Shown one piece after another: positions 55,972 to 64,000 of a DNA stretch of 64,000 bases. The notes beneath the pieces were generated by a model. It did no database searches, had not been told where the DNA came from, and worked only from the letters and a program-made list of their open reading frames with translations. The position numbers and the translations under genes are program-made. Numbering within the stretch: position 1 is the first letter of the stretch; every line of letters begins with the position of its first letter. This DNA is from Streptomyces zagrosensis. GTDB taxonomy: Bacteria; Actinomycetota; Actinomycetes; Streptomycetales; Streptomycetaceae. The stretch covers positions 1-64,000 of the forward strand of contig NZ_JACHJL010000017.1 of NCBI RefSeq assembly GCF_014203645.1, read 5' to 3'.

Positions 55972-56388
55972 TCAACCGGTCCGCCGGGCGCATTCCCGGT
56001 CGGCTCGGACCAAGAGCACCTGAACACATGGGACGGTGACACCCATCACGTCGGCTATGTCCTGTAGCGGCATGCCCAGCTGACGGTGGAGTAGGACGGC
56101 GTCCCCATACGGCCCTGTGAGCCGGGGCCCTGGCGGGGCCTCGTCGCTCAGCTGGCGGGAGACCTCGTCCCGCAGGTGTCGCCACGCGGCCTGCGGGGCG
56201 GAGGCGCTGCTCAGGAACTGCGGCCAGCTGCGCCGGATGCCGGTGAACGCCGCATCGACCGCGGCCTGGGCCAGGCCCGGTGCTTTGAGGCGGGCCTGCG
56301 CGTAGCGCAGGTAGGTGAGGTGGACCAGTTCCCGGAAGGCGAGGAAGTCCACCGGGTCCTGCCCCGTGCGGAATTTTTGCGCGTTCAC
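55972..56388 (-). CDS. Sigma-70-like helix-turn-helix protein
   Basis: A 138-residue protein resembling a minimal sigma factor: FLAFRELVHLTYLRYAQARL near 15-34 looks like region 2 and LHRQLGMPLQDIADVMGVTV near 102-121 like the region 4 helix-turn-helix. It could be a DNA-binding regulator rather than a true sigma. Start GTG at 56388 overlaps the upstream stop (GTGA), so the two genes are translationally coupled. Confidence 0.7.
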   Translation of the reverse strand: MNAQKFRTGQDPVDFLAFRELVHLTYLRYAQARLKAPGLAQAAVDAAFTGIRRSWPQFLSSASAPQAAWRHLRDEVSRQLSDEAPPGPRLTGPYGDAVLLHRQLGMPLQDIADVMGVTVPCVQVLLVRADRECARRTG

Positions 56389-57041
56389 GGCCCGTCCCAG
56401 GGAGCGTGGGAGCTCCGGCGCCCTGACAGCCCGGCGCAGGGGCAGGCGTCCGGCGTGCTGAGGAAGCGATAGTGCACCCGTTCCCGGGCCGAGCGGACCA
56501 GGCCGGGGTGGGCGTCCAGCGCCCGCGCCAAGGAAGGGGTCTGCGTCCCGGCGGATGCCCAACTCCCCTCCAGGGCTGCCCATATGCCCGCCGGCGACAG
56601 GCCGGTGGCGTGCGCCAGCGTGCCCGGTGCAGGCTCCCCGGCGGCGCGGTGCAAGACGGCGAGTACCCTGCCTGAGTTCTCGACGGCGGCTTCGAAGGCC
56701 ACCATCCCCGGCCCTGCCGGCAGGCTCTTCTCCAGCCCGGTCGCCCATCGGGCTGCCTCGGTCGCGAGCCTGCCCGTGGTCACCAGTTGACGCTCACCGA
56801 TGGCACCCGCCGCCATGTGGTCGGCACGTTCCTCAACGAGCGCCCGGAGTCGCTGTACCACCGTCGCAAACGGGTCCAGATCACGGAGCGAGGCACGCTG
56901 CTTCGCGCGGCGCCGTTGATCGCGCCACTGACAGGCAGTGCCGCAGTAGGCGGAGGGCAGGCCGGGGCAGGAACGCTGCTCGAACTCGGTGTCGCACGAG
57001 GCGCAGCGGGACGTCAGGACAGGGGGGATCGAGGGGCACAC
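56385..57041 (-). CDS. Zinc-finger-like hypothetical protein
   Basis: A 218-residue protein with an N-terminal treble-clef-like cysteine set (CASCDTEF, RSC, then YCGTACQWRDQRRRAKQRAS) at about 12-50, followed by a helical region (LRALVEERADHMAAGAIGER). It resembles small CxxC regulators of actinomycetes. GAAGGA lies ahead of the GTG at 57041; a frame start at 57110 is the alternative. Paired with the sigma-like gene, perhaps as partner or antagonist. Confidence 0.65.
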   Translation of the reverse strand: MCPSIPPVLTSRCASCDTEFEQRSCPGLPSAYCGTACQWRDQRRRAKQRASLRDLDPFATVVQRLRALVEERADHMAAGAIGERQLVTTGRLATEAARWATGLEKSLPAGPGMVAFEAAVENSGRVLAVLHRAAGEPAPGTLAHATGLSPAGIWAALEGSWASAGTQTPSLARALDAHPGLVRSARERVHYRFLSTPDACPCAGLSGRRSSHAPWDGP

Positions 57042-57350
57042 GCCGGGGGTCCTTCGCTGTCGTGAGGCCAGAAGGGCGGGGCGTAAAGGGCCCACATTCG
57101 CGCGGGGCAACGGGCTCGCCCGCGGTTAGGGGTCGGGTACAGCACCGCGTCCGTCCACCCGGCATCCAGGCCCCCGCCGGTCATGAGAGCGAGGTCCACC
57201 GTGCGGGCGGCAACGGCCATAGTGGGCGTGCTCGCCCCGGTTTGGGGCCAGACTCGGTGCGGGACACTTCCGTAACGGGACTCGGGGGCCCCGCACGCGG
57301 AGTCTCCTGTGGATCGGGTCAAGCATCGCGGGACCTTCTCTGCCTGATCA

Positions 57351-57387
57351 GCCCTGGACCGGTAGTGGCCGGCCAGGGCCCTTTTTG
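57351..57387 (+). terminator. Orphan intrinsic terminator
   Basis: GCCCTGGACCGG / CCGGCCAGGGC with one bulge and a 6-base loop, then CCTTTTTG. The T-tract shows that it works on the plus strand, where no gene lies upstream. It may end an unannotated small RNA. Confidence 0.75.
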
Positions 57388-57602
57388 TTCCTCCAGATCG
57401 GCGCATGAGCCGACTTGGCGATGAACGTACCGCCTCAGGCAGGCCCGAAATCGCAGTTAAAAGCGCAGGTCCCCGCCTTGCGTCATGCAAGAGGACTTGC
57501 CTATTCCGCAAGGAAGCCCATCCCAAGGCAGCGCTCCACAGCGGACTGCGGCGCACGGTTATCCGCATGATCGGAACTGATTGTTCCGCCGCTCGAAAAG
57601 TC

Positions 57603-57621
57603 CACTAGCGGACCGTTAGTG
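57603..57621. promoter_or_regulatory. Imperfect 19-bp palindrome
   Basis: CACTAGCGGACCGTTAGTG pairs with itself except for two off-centre positions and its centre. Possible operator; nothing adjacent identifies the regulator. Confidence 0.4.
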
Positions 57622-58333
57622 ACTCATGTGCACCACGGCCCAGCGATCTTTGCCATATGCGAACTCGGCCGCCGCGAACCTCCGATGCCGCACCAAAATG
57701 ACGGTTCACTCGAACGAAGGAATTCGAGCAGCCGATCGTGGTGATTGAGTGCCTTGGGCTGACCTCGTGGTGGGTGTGGCGGCATCGGGCGCCAGAGCGG
57801 AGGCTGCGTAGTTGTACCGCGATGTCCTCGCGGTTACAGGTCGGGCCGGCGGATAGGTCACCACCACGCCGCGCTCGCCGACGACCTGGCTCTGCAACTG
57901 CGGGCCCAGTGACTGGACGAAGCGGGGGCATGGCGACTGCGAAACGAGCGGGTGCTGTCGGCCACTGCGGGACGAGCCTCGCGCTGGGCTTGTCGAGTGG
58001 ATGCTGCGGGAACACGACGAACAGGCTGCCGCGGCGGCGAGCGCGTGCCCCCGGGCTAGTTTGCGGCTGGTGTCTGAGTTAGGACTCCAGGGCCTAGGAC
58101 CGAAGCGCCACGAGCCCGACGTGACGGATACGGACAGGGGAGCGCCGGTGGCGGAGCCTCCCGGAGCCCTTCCATGTGCTGTCCGGCTGCTCCTTCGCGT
58201 CCAGCAAGGAGATGGACGCCGCCTTCCTGGCATGGGTGCCGGCTTTGACTGTTTCCGGACAGGCGACCTTGACGGCCCGTCAGGACCCGTGAGGATTGCC
58301 GGACACGCACGTTCCTTCCATCTAAGGAGCATC

Positions 58334-58933
58334 ATGCGCAGACGGATGCAAACAGTTCTGGCGGTTGCCGGCATCGTGCTCGGCTCCGCGTTGGCGGGGG
58401 TCGCCCCCGCCTCGGCCGAAGCGTCTCCCGCTGCCCGGCATGCCACCAGTGCCAGCATCCCGGAGTCGGTGGTGACCCAGCTTGAGAGCGCCGTGCAGCA
58501 GGCCCGGAAGGACGGCAGGTCCGCCGCAGCCCCGGTAGTCTGCTACACGGTGCACATCCGGGATTACGGCTGGCAGTCGCCGCGATGCAACAGTGAGACT
58601 GCGGGTAGCGTGGGGCAAAATACCCCTATTGAAGCCATTTTGATCCAGACTGCCGGAACGGGCGGGTTCTGCGTCAACGCCCACCTCCAGAACACCGGAT
58701 GGCAGGGAACGAGATGCGGCGCTGACGACGTACAGGTACCCGCAGGTTCCACTGGCCAGGCGGTGTCGGTGGAAGCCCTGGACATCAACCTCGGCTGGAC
58801 CCGCGGAGCGAACACCGGTGCCCAGGGCCATGTTCAGAACTACGGGTGGCAAGCCGCGCAGTACAGGGACTGGGTCCGCGTAGGCACTACAGGTGAAAAC
58901 CGCACCCTGGAGGCCGTCCGCATCTGGCCCTAG
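58334..58933 (+). CDS. Secreted protein with three ChW repeats
   Basis: A 199-residue exported protein. A signal peptide covers residues 1-28 (RRRMQ, hydrophobic core, then PASAEA). After a 45-residue spacer, three ChW (clostridial hydrophobic, conserved tryptophan) repeats follow: VHIRDYGWQSPR, AHLQNTGWQGTR and GHVQNYGWQAAQ with their characteristic ...VEALDI/VEAVRI strand. ChW repeats bind host or wall components in clostridia; in actinomycetes they occur in secreted proteins of unknown function. AAGGAG precedes the ATG at 58334. No catalytic domain is attached, so it may be a wall-binding or lectin-like module. Confidence 0.88.
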   Translation: MRRRMQTVLAVAGIVLGSALAGVAPASAEASPAARHATSASIPESVVTQLESAVQQARKDGRSAAAPVVCYTVHIRDYGWQSPRCNSETAGSVGQNTPIEAILIQTAGTGGFCVNAHLQNTGWQGTRCGADDVQVPAGSTGQAVSVEALDINLGWTRGANTGAQGHVQNYGWQAAQYRDWVRVGTTGENRTLEAVRIWP

Positions 58934-58940
58934 TCTCGCC

Positions 58941-58965
58941 GACCCGACCCGACCCGACCCGACCC
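58941..58965. repeat. Five tandem GACCC units
   Basis: GACCC is repeated five times, 8 bases after the stop of the ChW gene. Slippage-type simple repeat. Confidence 0.85.
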
Positions 58966-59246
58966 GGCACCGGAGCAGCCTTCTGCGCCGAGCCGACCGC
59001 CGAGGGCTACGACTTCCTCCTGGTCCTTGGCGGTGGCGGCGAGCCGTACACGGCGGTGCTGTGGGACGTGGAGTAAGCGCGGCTGCTGCTGTTGGCTGGG
59101 GAGGCTCAGGCCGTCACGGTGCCGGCGGAGAAGGTGATCGGGCACATCCGGGAGTGGCCTTGGATGTGGGTGGGGTGCGCCGCCTGGCCGGCCTCGTCCG
59201 TGCCGCTGGCGGAAGCGTGGACGGTCCGGAAACCGGGGGCGGAAAG
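58966..59246 (+). pseudogene. Possible decayed ORF with in-frame stop
   Basis: A readable stretch EGYDFLLVLGGGGEPYTAVL ends in a TAA (WDVE-stop), and the same frame continues as ARLLLLAGEAQAVTVPAEKV. This suggests a small gene broken by a nonsense change. Its family is not recognised. It leads directly into the broken GNAT gene. Confidence 0.45.
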
Positions 59247-59954
59247 ATGACCAAGATGGCCCGGCACACGCCGCCGCTGTCCGCCGACCGCGTCCGCACC
59301 GGCTGGCAGGGCCCGGCCGGGACCCGCTTCCACGTCCTGGCCCGCGGCCAGGACGTGGAAGCGGCGAACGCGCTGACGGCCACCACCGGCGACGGCGTCA
59401 GGATCATCCCGGTCCTGCAAGCCGCCATCGAGGACGGCTCGGCGGCCTGCGCCATGCTCGCTGGGCTCGGCGGCGGCTCGAAGACGTACCACGATGCCGC
59501 CCCGCCCACACCTTCACCGACCGGCCCATGAACGAGGCCATGACCACCGTTTCCCTGACGCTGGTTGCCACCGACGAGCGCGACCGCACCGTCGGCGTGC
59601 TCTCCGCCACCGCCCCCCGGCACCCTCATCGGCATGGCCATGAGCAACGGCTACCCGGCCGACAAGACCATGGCCCTGAGCCTGTTCGTCGCCAAGATCC
59701 ACGGCCTGGCCGTCACCGAACACGCCCGCGGCCAGGGCATCGCCGCCGTGCGGCTCAAGCGGACCTGACAGGTCCACCAGTTGCTCGGCTACTTCCTGCT
59801 GTACGGCTCTTACGAGACCGACCGCGGCCTGGCAGCCTTCTACGCCCGCCGCGGCTACACCGTCCACGCCCCTGGCGAGACCTTTCCCCTGGACCGCATC
59901 GCCCTGCCCCTCCGGCTCGGCGCAGGCGATGACCAGCGCGTCTTCACTCGCTAG
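59247..59954 (+). pseudogene. GNAT N-acetyltransferase, frameshifted and with an in-frame stop
   Basis: Three frames give one GNAT protein: an N-terminal part (RVRTGWQGPAGTRFHVLARG, LTATTGDGVRIIPVLQAAI), a middle (MNEAMTTVSLTLVATDERD), and the acetyl-CoA site GLAVTEHARGQGIAAVRLKR followed by TGA at 59766 where relatives have Trp, then LLGYFLLYGSYETDR and YARRGYTVHAPGETF. Frames change near 59505 and near 59620, returning to the first. Two frameshifts and one stop make a functional product unlikely. Confidence 0.75.
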
Positions 59955-60311
59955 CGCCCTCGTCACTGATGAGGACGCCGAGTCGGGGCCCGCTCACCGT
60001 CCGGCTCAACCGCAGGAGGATCACCGCTCTGCGGGGTCACCATCACCACGAACCGGCGGCCAAATCATCACGCTGAGCTACATGTCGTTTGGTTCGTCGT
60101 TGGTTAACGGCACCCCGACGTACGGCACCGGCCGCCACATCGAGGTCCTGGCGATGCCGTACCTCCTGAACGACAAGACCGCGCCGCGCAGTCCATACCT
60201 CCAAGCCGGAGTAGCCGACCTCAATCCCGCGAACATCACCGTCTGCCGGGGCCGGTACCGGGTGATCGACGCCAGCGGCATCTGAAAGACAGCGGACCCA
60301 GCCCCTGAGCA
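59955..60311. other. Stretch between GNAT and integrase remnants
   Basis: A plus-strand frame (about 60040-60285) reads YMSFGSSLVNGTPTYGTGRH and NITVCRGRYRVIDASGI. Its family is not recognised and it has no ribosome site. Possibly another fragment of the same decayed element. Confidence 0.4.
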
Positions 60312-61047
60312 TCACCGATGGCTATACGCCACCTGGCCGTAGCTATACGAGAACAGGGCCGGCTCGGTGACCTCGGCAACGACGCCGTTCGGCTGCCTCT
60401 TGCGGATCGTCTTTGAGACCAGTCTCGCCTTCCGCGCCGTGCTGGTTTCGGCCGACAGCCGCAGGGAGTCGATGCCTGGGTGGTGGCGTTCGAGGTCGGG
60501 CCAGAAGTCGCTGGCCAGCACGGTGGACAGAAGCTGTAGTCCTGACTCGGCTGGCGTTCTGACAGGTAGTCGACGATGAGGTCCGTACCGGATCACACCG
60601 AAGGTGGCAGCGGTCCACGAGCCCGGCGGGGCCGACCTGGCCTGAGTGGTTGACGATGGTCAGAAGAGCGGCTGAGGCGTTGGGCGGAAAGTGGCCGAGG
60701 TCGCGGAGCCAGACGTAGGCGAGGCGGATACCGCGGATTGCGGATCGGCACCCCTGGAGGCGGGCCAGGCAGTCTCCGACGGTGAAGTCCTGAATCCTTC
60801 CGCCGTAGGCCACCATGATCTGCGCGATCGCTTTGCGCGCCCCCAACGCGTGACGTCCCCGCTGGTCGGTGGGAGGTCCGGCGGTTTCCCATCGCGCGAA
60901 TCCTTCGGGGTCGGGGACCGCTTGGATAGCCGGCCGAAGAAATTTGGACGGATTGGATACGAGCCAGGGCAGGCCAGCCTCGCCAATATCGCGGCGCCTG
61001 GTCGGCCCCCGTCCGTCTTCCTTCGAGCTCAACATCCGCTTGCGCAA
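60312..61047 (-). pseudogene. Site-specific integrase remnant
   Basis: Three frames in succession read like the N-terminal half of the large actinomycete integrase family: AYGGRIQDFTVGDCLARLQG, then LIVDYLSERQPSQDYSF, then FWPDLERHHPGIDSLRLSAE and LVSKTIRKRQPNGVVAEVTE. Frames change near 60590 and 60540. The catalytic tyrosine-recombinase half is missing at the 60.3 kb side. This marks an old integrative element. Confidence 0.7.
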
Positions 61048-61080
61048 GACGCTCGGCTGGAAGGCGCCAGCCGAGCGTCT
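61047..61080. terminator. Perfect 14-bp hairpin
   Basis: AGACGCTCGGCTGG / CCAGCCGAGCGTCT with a 6-base loop. It lies at the 5' edge of the integrase remnant, so it may mark an element or transcription-unit border. Confidence 0.6.
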
Positions 61081-61127
61081 GTCTGAACCACTCGCCGCTT
61101 GATCAACTCACCGCGTGTGGCAACGAT

Positions 61128-61162
61128 CCTCGGATCTGCCCGGGGCCGGGGCAGATCCGAGG
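61128..61162 (-). terminator. Hairpin after the 61.2 kb hypothetical gene
   Basis: CCTCGGATCTGCCC / GGGCAGATCCGAGG with a 7-base loop, about 50 bases beyond the minus-strand stop at 61212. No T-tract. Confidence 0.65.
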
Positions 61163-61211
61163 CCCGGCCTCAGGTCATGCCTGTGCGTAGGGGGAGCGTT
61201 GTGGTTCGTTT

Positions 61212-61619
61212 TCAGCGCACCCGGTAGAAGCGCTGGGTGACTTTACCGTCCCCGGTGACATCGAAGTGCCCGTAAGCGGCGATGCCGTTCAACTCCTCTG
61301 ACGTGCTCTCCACGAGAATCCCACCGACCCACTTGATGCCCCCGCGGCCATCGGATCGTCCCCTTCCGTACCCCTTCCAGACGGCGATCACCTCGCCGTC
61401 CGGCGAGCTGACAACAACCTCCGCCGATCCTTCGAACACGCCCGTCGGACGTGCCCTTTGCACGTAGGTGACGATGTCCTCCACCTGCCTGCCAGCCATA
61501 GTGCCGGAGTCGATGGTGCTGATCTCGATGACCGGGTATGGCGTTTCCACGTTCAGGACACGCCGGGCCACGACCTTTCCTGTCACGCGGATGAACTCGC
61601 TTTCACTTACGTCACTCAC
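61212..61619 (-). CDS. Hypothetical protein, 135 residues
   Basis: No family recognised. It looks like an all-beta, soluble protein (FIRVTGKVVARRVLNVET, VEDIVTYVQRARPTGVFEGS, AEVVVSSPDGEVIAVWKGYG, GHFDVTGDGKVTQRFYRVR), reminiscent of a lipocalin- or heat-shock-like barrel, but that is impression only. AGGAGG lies 4 bases before the GTG at 61619, a strong start. DVTGDGK could bind calcium. Confidence 0.72.
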   Translation of the reverse strand: MSDVSESEFIRVTGKVVARRVLNVETPYPVIEISTIDSGTMAGRQVEDIVTYVQRARPTGVFEGSAEVVVSSPDGEVIAVWKGYGRGRSDGRGGIKWVGGILVESTSEELNGIAAYGHFDVTGDGKVTQRFYRVR

Positions 61620-62605
61620 GCTACCTCCTCGGGTCAGTCGTCTTATGAAGAGGAAATAGTTGTTCGGTAGATGCTGCAAGCGCATCTACCGGCCATACCG
61701 TCACCCAATGATTATTCCTGAGTGAAGGGCTTTTGGGTGGTCAAAGCAGATGAGGAGATGCCGATCTCGGAATAAATATTAAGTGAGGCGTTGATCCAAA
61801 CTCGCCGAAGCCCCTCCCATCGTCTGAGCTGGGAGTGAGCCTTCGGAAAGGTCGGCAGGTAACCGGAAGCTGCACCTCACGAAGGCCCGCAGCATCTTTC
61901 GCAAGCCCCGACTTCGGCCCATTGCAGGGGACATGCCGCGGTGTTGGAACAACAGGTGGGTGAAGAACGCGACTGCGTGTGGCTGAATCGTCGATGGTGC
62001 TCGGGTCGGCGTCCAACCTGCGCCCCTGTCTCACCGATCTGCGGCCGATTACGGAGGGCGTCTCCGCTCGGAGGTTGGAGACTCCCAATTCCATGCGTTT
62101 GAGCCAACCTTGAGATCGGCTTCCGCGTAGGAGAAAGGGCATTTTCGGGGGGCGTCGTATCCGGCATCGCAAGGAAAGCCCGTGGTGTCGAGCTTTCGCT
62201 TTACACCAGGGGAGGGGAATGTCCAGTAAAACAGGAGACAGATGAGGCACATCATGCTGACGGAAATCCAGCACCCTGTGCGACCGCTTCTGCCGAAGGT
62301 CGTAGTGTGCCGGGAAAACCAAACACGAACGCAGCCGTCGGTGATTGTCCCGGCCGGTGACTATGCGTACCCGGCCGGGTCATCGCCGGACGACGCTGGG
62401 CTGATAGCGCGGAGCTCGCGCGCGGTCGATCCCCACGCCCGAGCCGCGCAACGGGCATAAAGATCACTTACCGCTGCGTACGCACCATCACTCGCGAGGT
62501 GCACTCGTTGGGCCGGAACCGGCGGCCAGAGGCGCCACACATGCCCCTCACCTGCTGCACAGGGTGCCGGGCGAACAACCTTGCCCTCTCAACGGGAGAC
62601 ATCCC
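61620..62605. other. Intergenic region, 1 kb
   Basis: Lower GC, with a 72-codon plus-strand frame at 62242-62460 (MRHIMLTEIQHPVRPLL...) preceded by GGAGA. It has some codon bias but no leader/core pattern and no recognised family; not called as a gene. The promoter for the cysteine desulfurase should lie here. Confidence 0.45.
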
Positions 62606-63856
62606 ATGAGCACTGCCAGCATCGCCCTCGACGCCAATGAGGTGCGTCAGCATTTCCCTTACTTCACTGACATCTCATCCGCGCTGTCACCGATCTACCT
62701 GGACAACGCCGCCACCTCACAGCGTGTCCAGGAGGCGATCGGCGCCGTCGTGTCGTCGATGACGCACCGCAACTCCAACGTGCACCGCGGTACCTACGAT
62801 CTGGCTGTCGCCGCCACCGAACAATTCGAGGCCGACCGGCAGACGATCGCCTCCTTCGTGGGTGCCCAGGCCAATGAGATCGTCTTCACCAAAAACGCCA
62901 CCGAGGCTCTCAACCTGCTCGCCCACTGCCTGCGGGAGGCCGACGCCCCCTACGGGCTACGGCAGGACGACACCATCGTGGTCACCGAAATGGAGCACCA
63001 CTCCAACATCGTCCCCTGGCGACAGGCCGCCCGTGCCACCGGATGCCACGTGCGTTATATGAGGCCAGCTGCGGACGGCCGCGTGGACATCAGCACCCTG
63101 CACGACGCGATCACCACGCGCACCAAGATAGTTGCGCTGGCCCACGTCTCTCACCTACTGGGCACCCTCACCGACCTGGCACCGATCGTGGAACGAGCCC
63201 ACCAGGTAGGGGCCATGGTCGTAGTCGATGCCGCGCAATCCGCTCCCCACCTGCCCATTGACGTCACCGACCTGGCGGCGGACTTCCTCGTCTTCACCGG
63301 CCACAAAATGTGCGGACCGACCGGGATAGGGGTCCTGTGGGGCCGCACCGAACTGCTGCACGCCCTGCCCCCCTTCCTCGGCGGCGGCAACACCCTGGAC
63401 GACCTCTCTTTGACGGACATGACCTTCGCCGCACCGCCCCAGCGCTTCGAGGCGGGAACACCTCCCATTGCGGAAGTGGCCGGGCTAGCAGCCGCCGCCA
63501 CCTTCCTGAGCTCGCTAGGTATGGAACGCATCCGCCGACACGACCGCACGCTGACCGCACACGCGCTGCAGCGCCTGCGCGCCGACCGCCGGGTCGCGGT
63601 CCTGGGACCGTACGACCCCGAACAGCGAGGCGCGGTCATCTCATTCGTCATGGAAGGCCATGACCCGATGCACCTGGCCCAGCGGCTCAGCGCCGCCGGC
63701 ATCGCCGTCCGCGCGGGAAACATGTGTGCCCAACTGGCTCACGACCGTCTGAACCTTCGCTCTTCCATCCGCCTGTCGACCTACCTCTACAACACCACTG
63801 ACGACATCGACGCCCTCATAGACGCCCTCCCCTCTCCCCGGATGGTCCTCACATGA
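62606..63856 (+). CDS. SufS-type cysteine desulfurase/aminotransferase class V
   Basis: A 416-residue fold-I PLP enzyme. YLDNAATSQ and SNVHRGTYDLA at the N-terminus, EMEHHSNIVPWR, PLP lysine K234 in FTGHKMCGPTGIGVLWG, and the active-site cysteine C374 in RAGNMCAQLAH (SufS type: RAGxxCAQ). It extracts sulfur from cysteine as a persulfide. It is not in a suf operon here. CGGGAG precedes the ATG at 62606. Its stop overlaps the next start (ATGA), so it acts with the downstream gene, perhaps in a dedicated sulfur-incorporation pathway. Confidence 0.9.
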   Translation: MSTASIALDANEVRQHFPYFTDISSALSPIYLDNAATSQRVQEAIGAVVSSMTHRNSNVHRGTYDLAVAATEQFEADRQTIASFVGAQANEIVFTKNATEALNLLAHCLREADAPYGLRQDDTIVVTEMEHHSNIVPWRQAARATGCHVRYMRPAADGRVDISTLHDAITTRTKIVALAHVSHLLGTLTDLAPIVERAHQVGAMVVVDAAQSAPHLPIDVTDLAADFLVFTGHKMCGPTGIGVLWGRTELLHALPPFLGGGNTLDDLSLTDMTFAAPPQRFEAGTPPIAEVAGLAAAATFLSSLGMERIRRHDRTLTAHALQRLRADRRVAVLGPYDPEQRGAVISFVMEGHDPMHLAQRLSAAGIAVRAGNMCAQLAHDRLNLRSSIRLSTYLYNTTDDIDALIDALPSPRMVLT

Positions 63857-64000
63857 GCCAGTGGCAGCATCGTTTCGCCCACGCCCCCACTGACCGCGTC
63901 CGCCTGTACGACCAGGTGCTGGCGCCCGCCGTCTTCCACCCGTGGGCCTGCTACCTGGCCGGCGCCATCGGCCCCTGTACCGGCGCCCAAGCCCTGGACG
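63853..64000 (+). CDS. N-terminal part of a possible methyltransferase, cut by window end
   Basis: The last 148 bases encode MSQWQHRFAHAPTDRVRLYD, then VLAPAVFHPWACYLAGAIGP and end in CTGAQALD, resembling the approach to a SAM-binding motif (LDxGCGTG would follow). The family is a guess until the rest is seen. Coupled to the cysteine desulfurase by a 4-base overlap. Confidence 0.6.
   Translation, partial: MSQWQHRFAHAPTDRVRLYDQVLAPAVFHPWACYLAGAIGPCTGAQALD

Larger units (their letters stand above)
57042..58333. other. Intergenic region, 1.3 kb, holding an orphan terminator
   Basis: No frame here shows both good codon bias and a recognisable motif. It contains a GTGCGGG / CCCGCAC stem (57257-57296), the intrinsic terminator listed at 57351, and an imperfect palindrome at 57603-57621 (CACTA...TAGTG). 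Both may belong to a small RNA or to the upstream control of the ChW-repeat gene. Confidence 0.5.

Noticed and set aside
57014..57568. 184-codon minus-strand frame
   Set aside because: It spans the intrinsic terminator, overlaps the zinc-finger gene start and has no motif.
62242..62460. 72-residue frame as a possible peptide precursor before the cysteine desulfurase
   Set aside because: No leader/core pattern, few Cys/Ser/Thr in the C-terminus and no modification enzyme in view.
62606..63856. Desulfurase considered as DndA of a DNA phosphorothioation system
   Set aside because: DndA enzymes are IscS-like; this one has the SufS-type RAGxxCAQ cysteine, and no dndBCDE gene is visible.

Overview
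The window is high-GC actinomycete chromosome, almost certainly Streptomyces or a close relative. The evidence is strong third-position G/C, GTG and TTG starts with GGAGG-type ribosome binding sites, DUF397/XRE pairs, a DUF574 methyltransferase, and a core block with the same gene order as mycobacterial pgsA2-Rv1823-Rv1825-garA-Rv1828-Rv1829-Rv1830. No tRNA, CRISPR array or intact transposon was found.

Layout. (1) 1-0.13 kb: the 3' end of a 5S rRNA and its terminator. (2) 0.3-14.3 kb: conserved core. A CDP-alcohol phosphatidyltransferase, a nucleotidyltransferase fused to a worn-out phosphomannomutase domain, DUF881-Sbp-DUF881, GarA-type FHA protein, FtsR, bifunctional nuclease, a ResR-like MerR, DNA polymerase IV, a PRC-barrel protein, then a tandem glycine riboswitch and gcvP. 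(3) 14.5-44.1 kb: small accessory genes, many in divergent regulator/target pairs (MerR/SDR, MocR/PNPOx-like, LysR/EamA, XRE/SDR, HxlR/MFS, MerR/hydrolase), plus a glutamate-cysteine ligase homologue, PhzF, three EamA exporters, an S9 peptidase and two phosphotransferases. (4) 44.6-52.7 kb: a TetR/FAD-monooxygenase pair facing a tight five-gene operon on the minus strand (LysE exporter, stand-alone acyl carrier protein, TrpB2-type enzyme, 633-residue FAD/NAD(P)-binding protein, AMP-forming ligase). (5) 53.7-58.9 kb: DUF397, XRE/DUF5753, DUF574 methyltransferase, a coupled zinc-finger/sigma-like pair and a secreted ChW-repeat protein. (6) 58.9-61.1 kb: a scar with a frameshifted GNAT gene and an integrase remnant. 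(7) 61.2-64 kb: one unknown gene, then a SufS-type cysteine desulfurase overlapping the start of another gene at the window edge.

How the genes fit together. The core block ties envelope biogenesis, nitrogen/2-oxoglutarate control (GarA), division (FtsR) and glycine catabolism; gcvP is probably switched by glycine through the riboswitch, and the gcvH found beside garA in mycobacteria is absent here.

The best candidate for an undescribed system is the 46.75-52.73 kb operon. A ligase and a carrier protein could activate and tether a carboxylic acid. The flavoprotein could oxidise it, and the exporter suggests an amino-acid-like product. The TrpB2-type enzyme carries glycine where tryptophan synthases have their catalytic glutamate, so its chemistry is probably not tryptophan synthesis.
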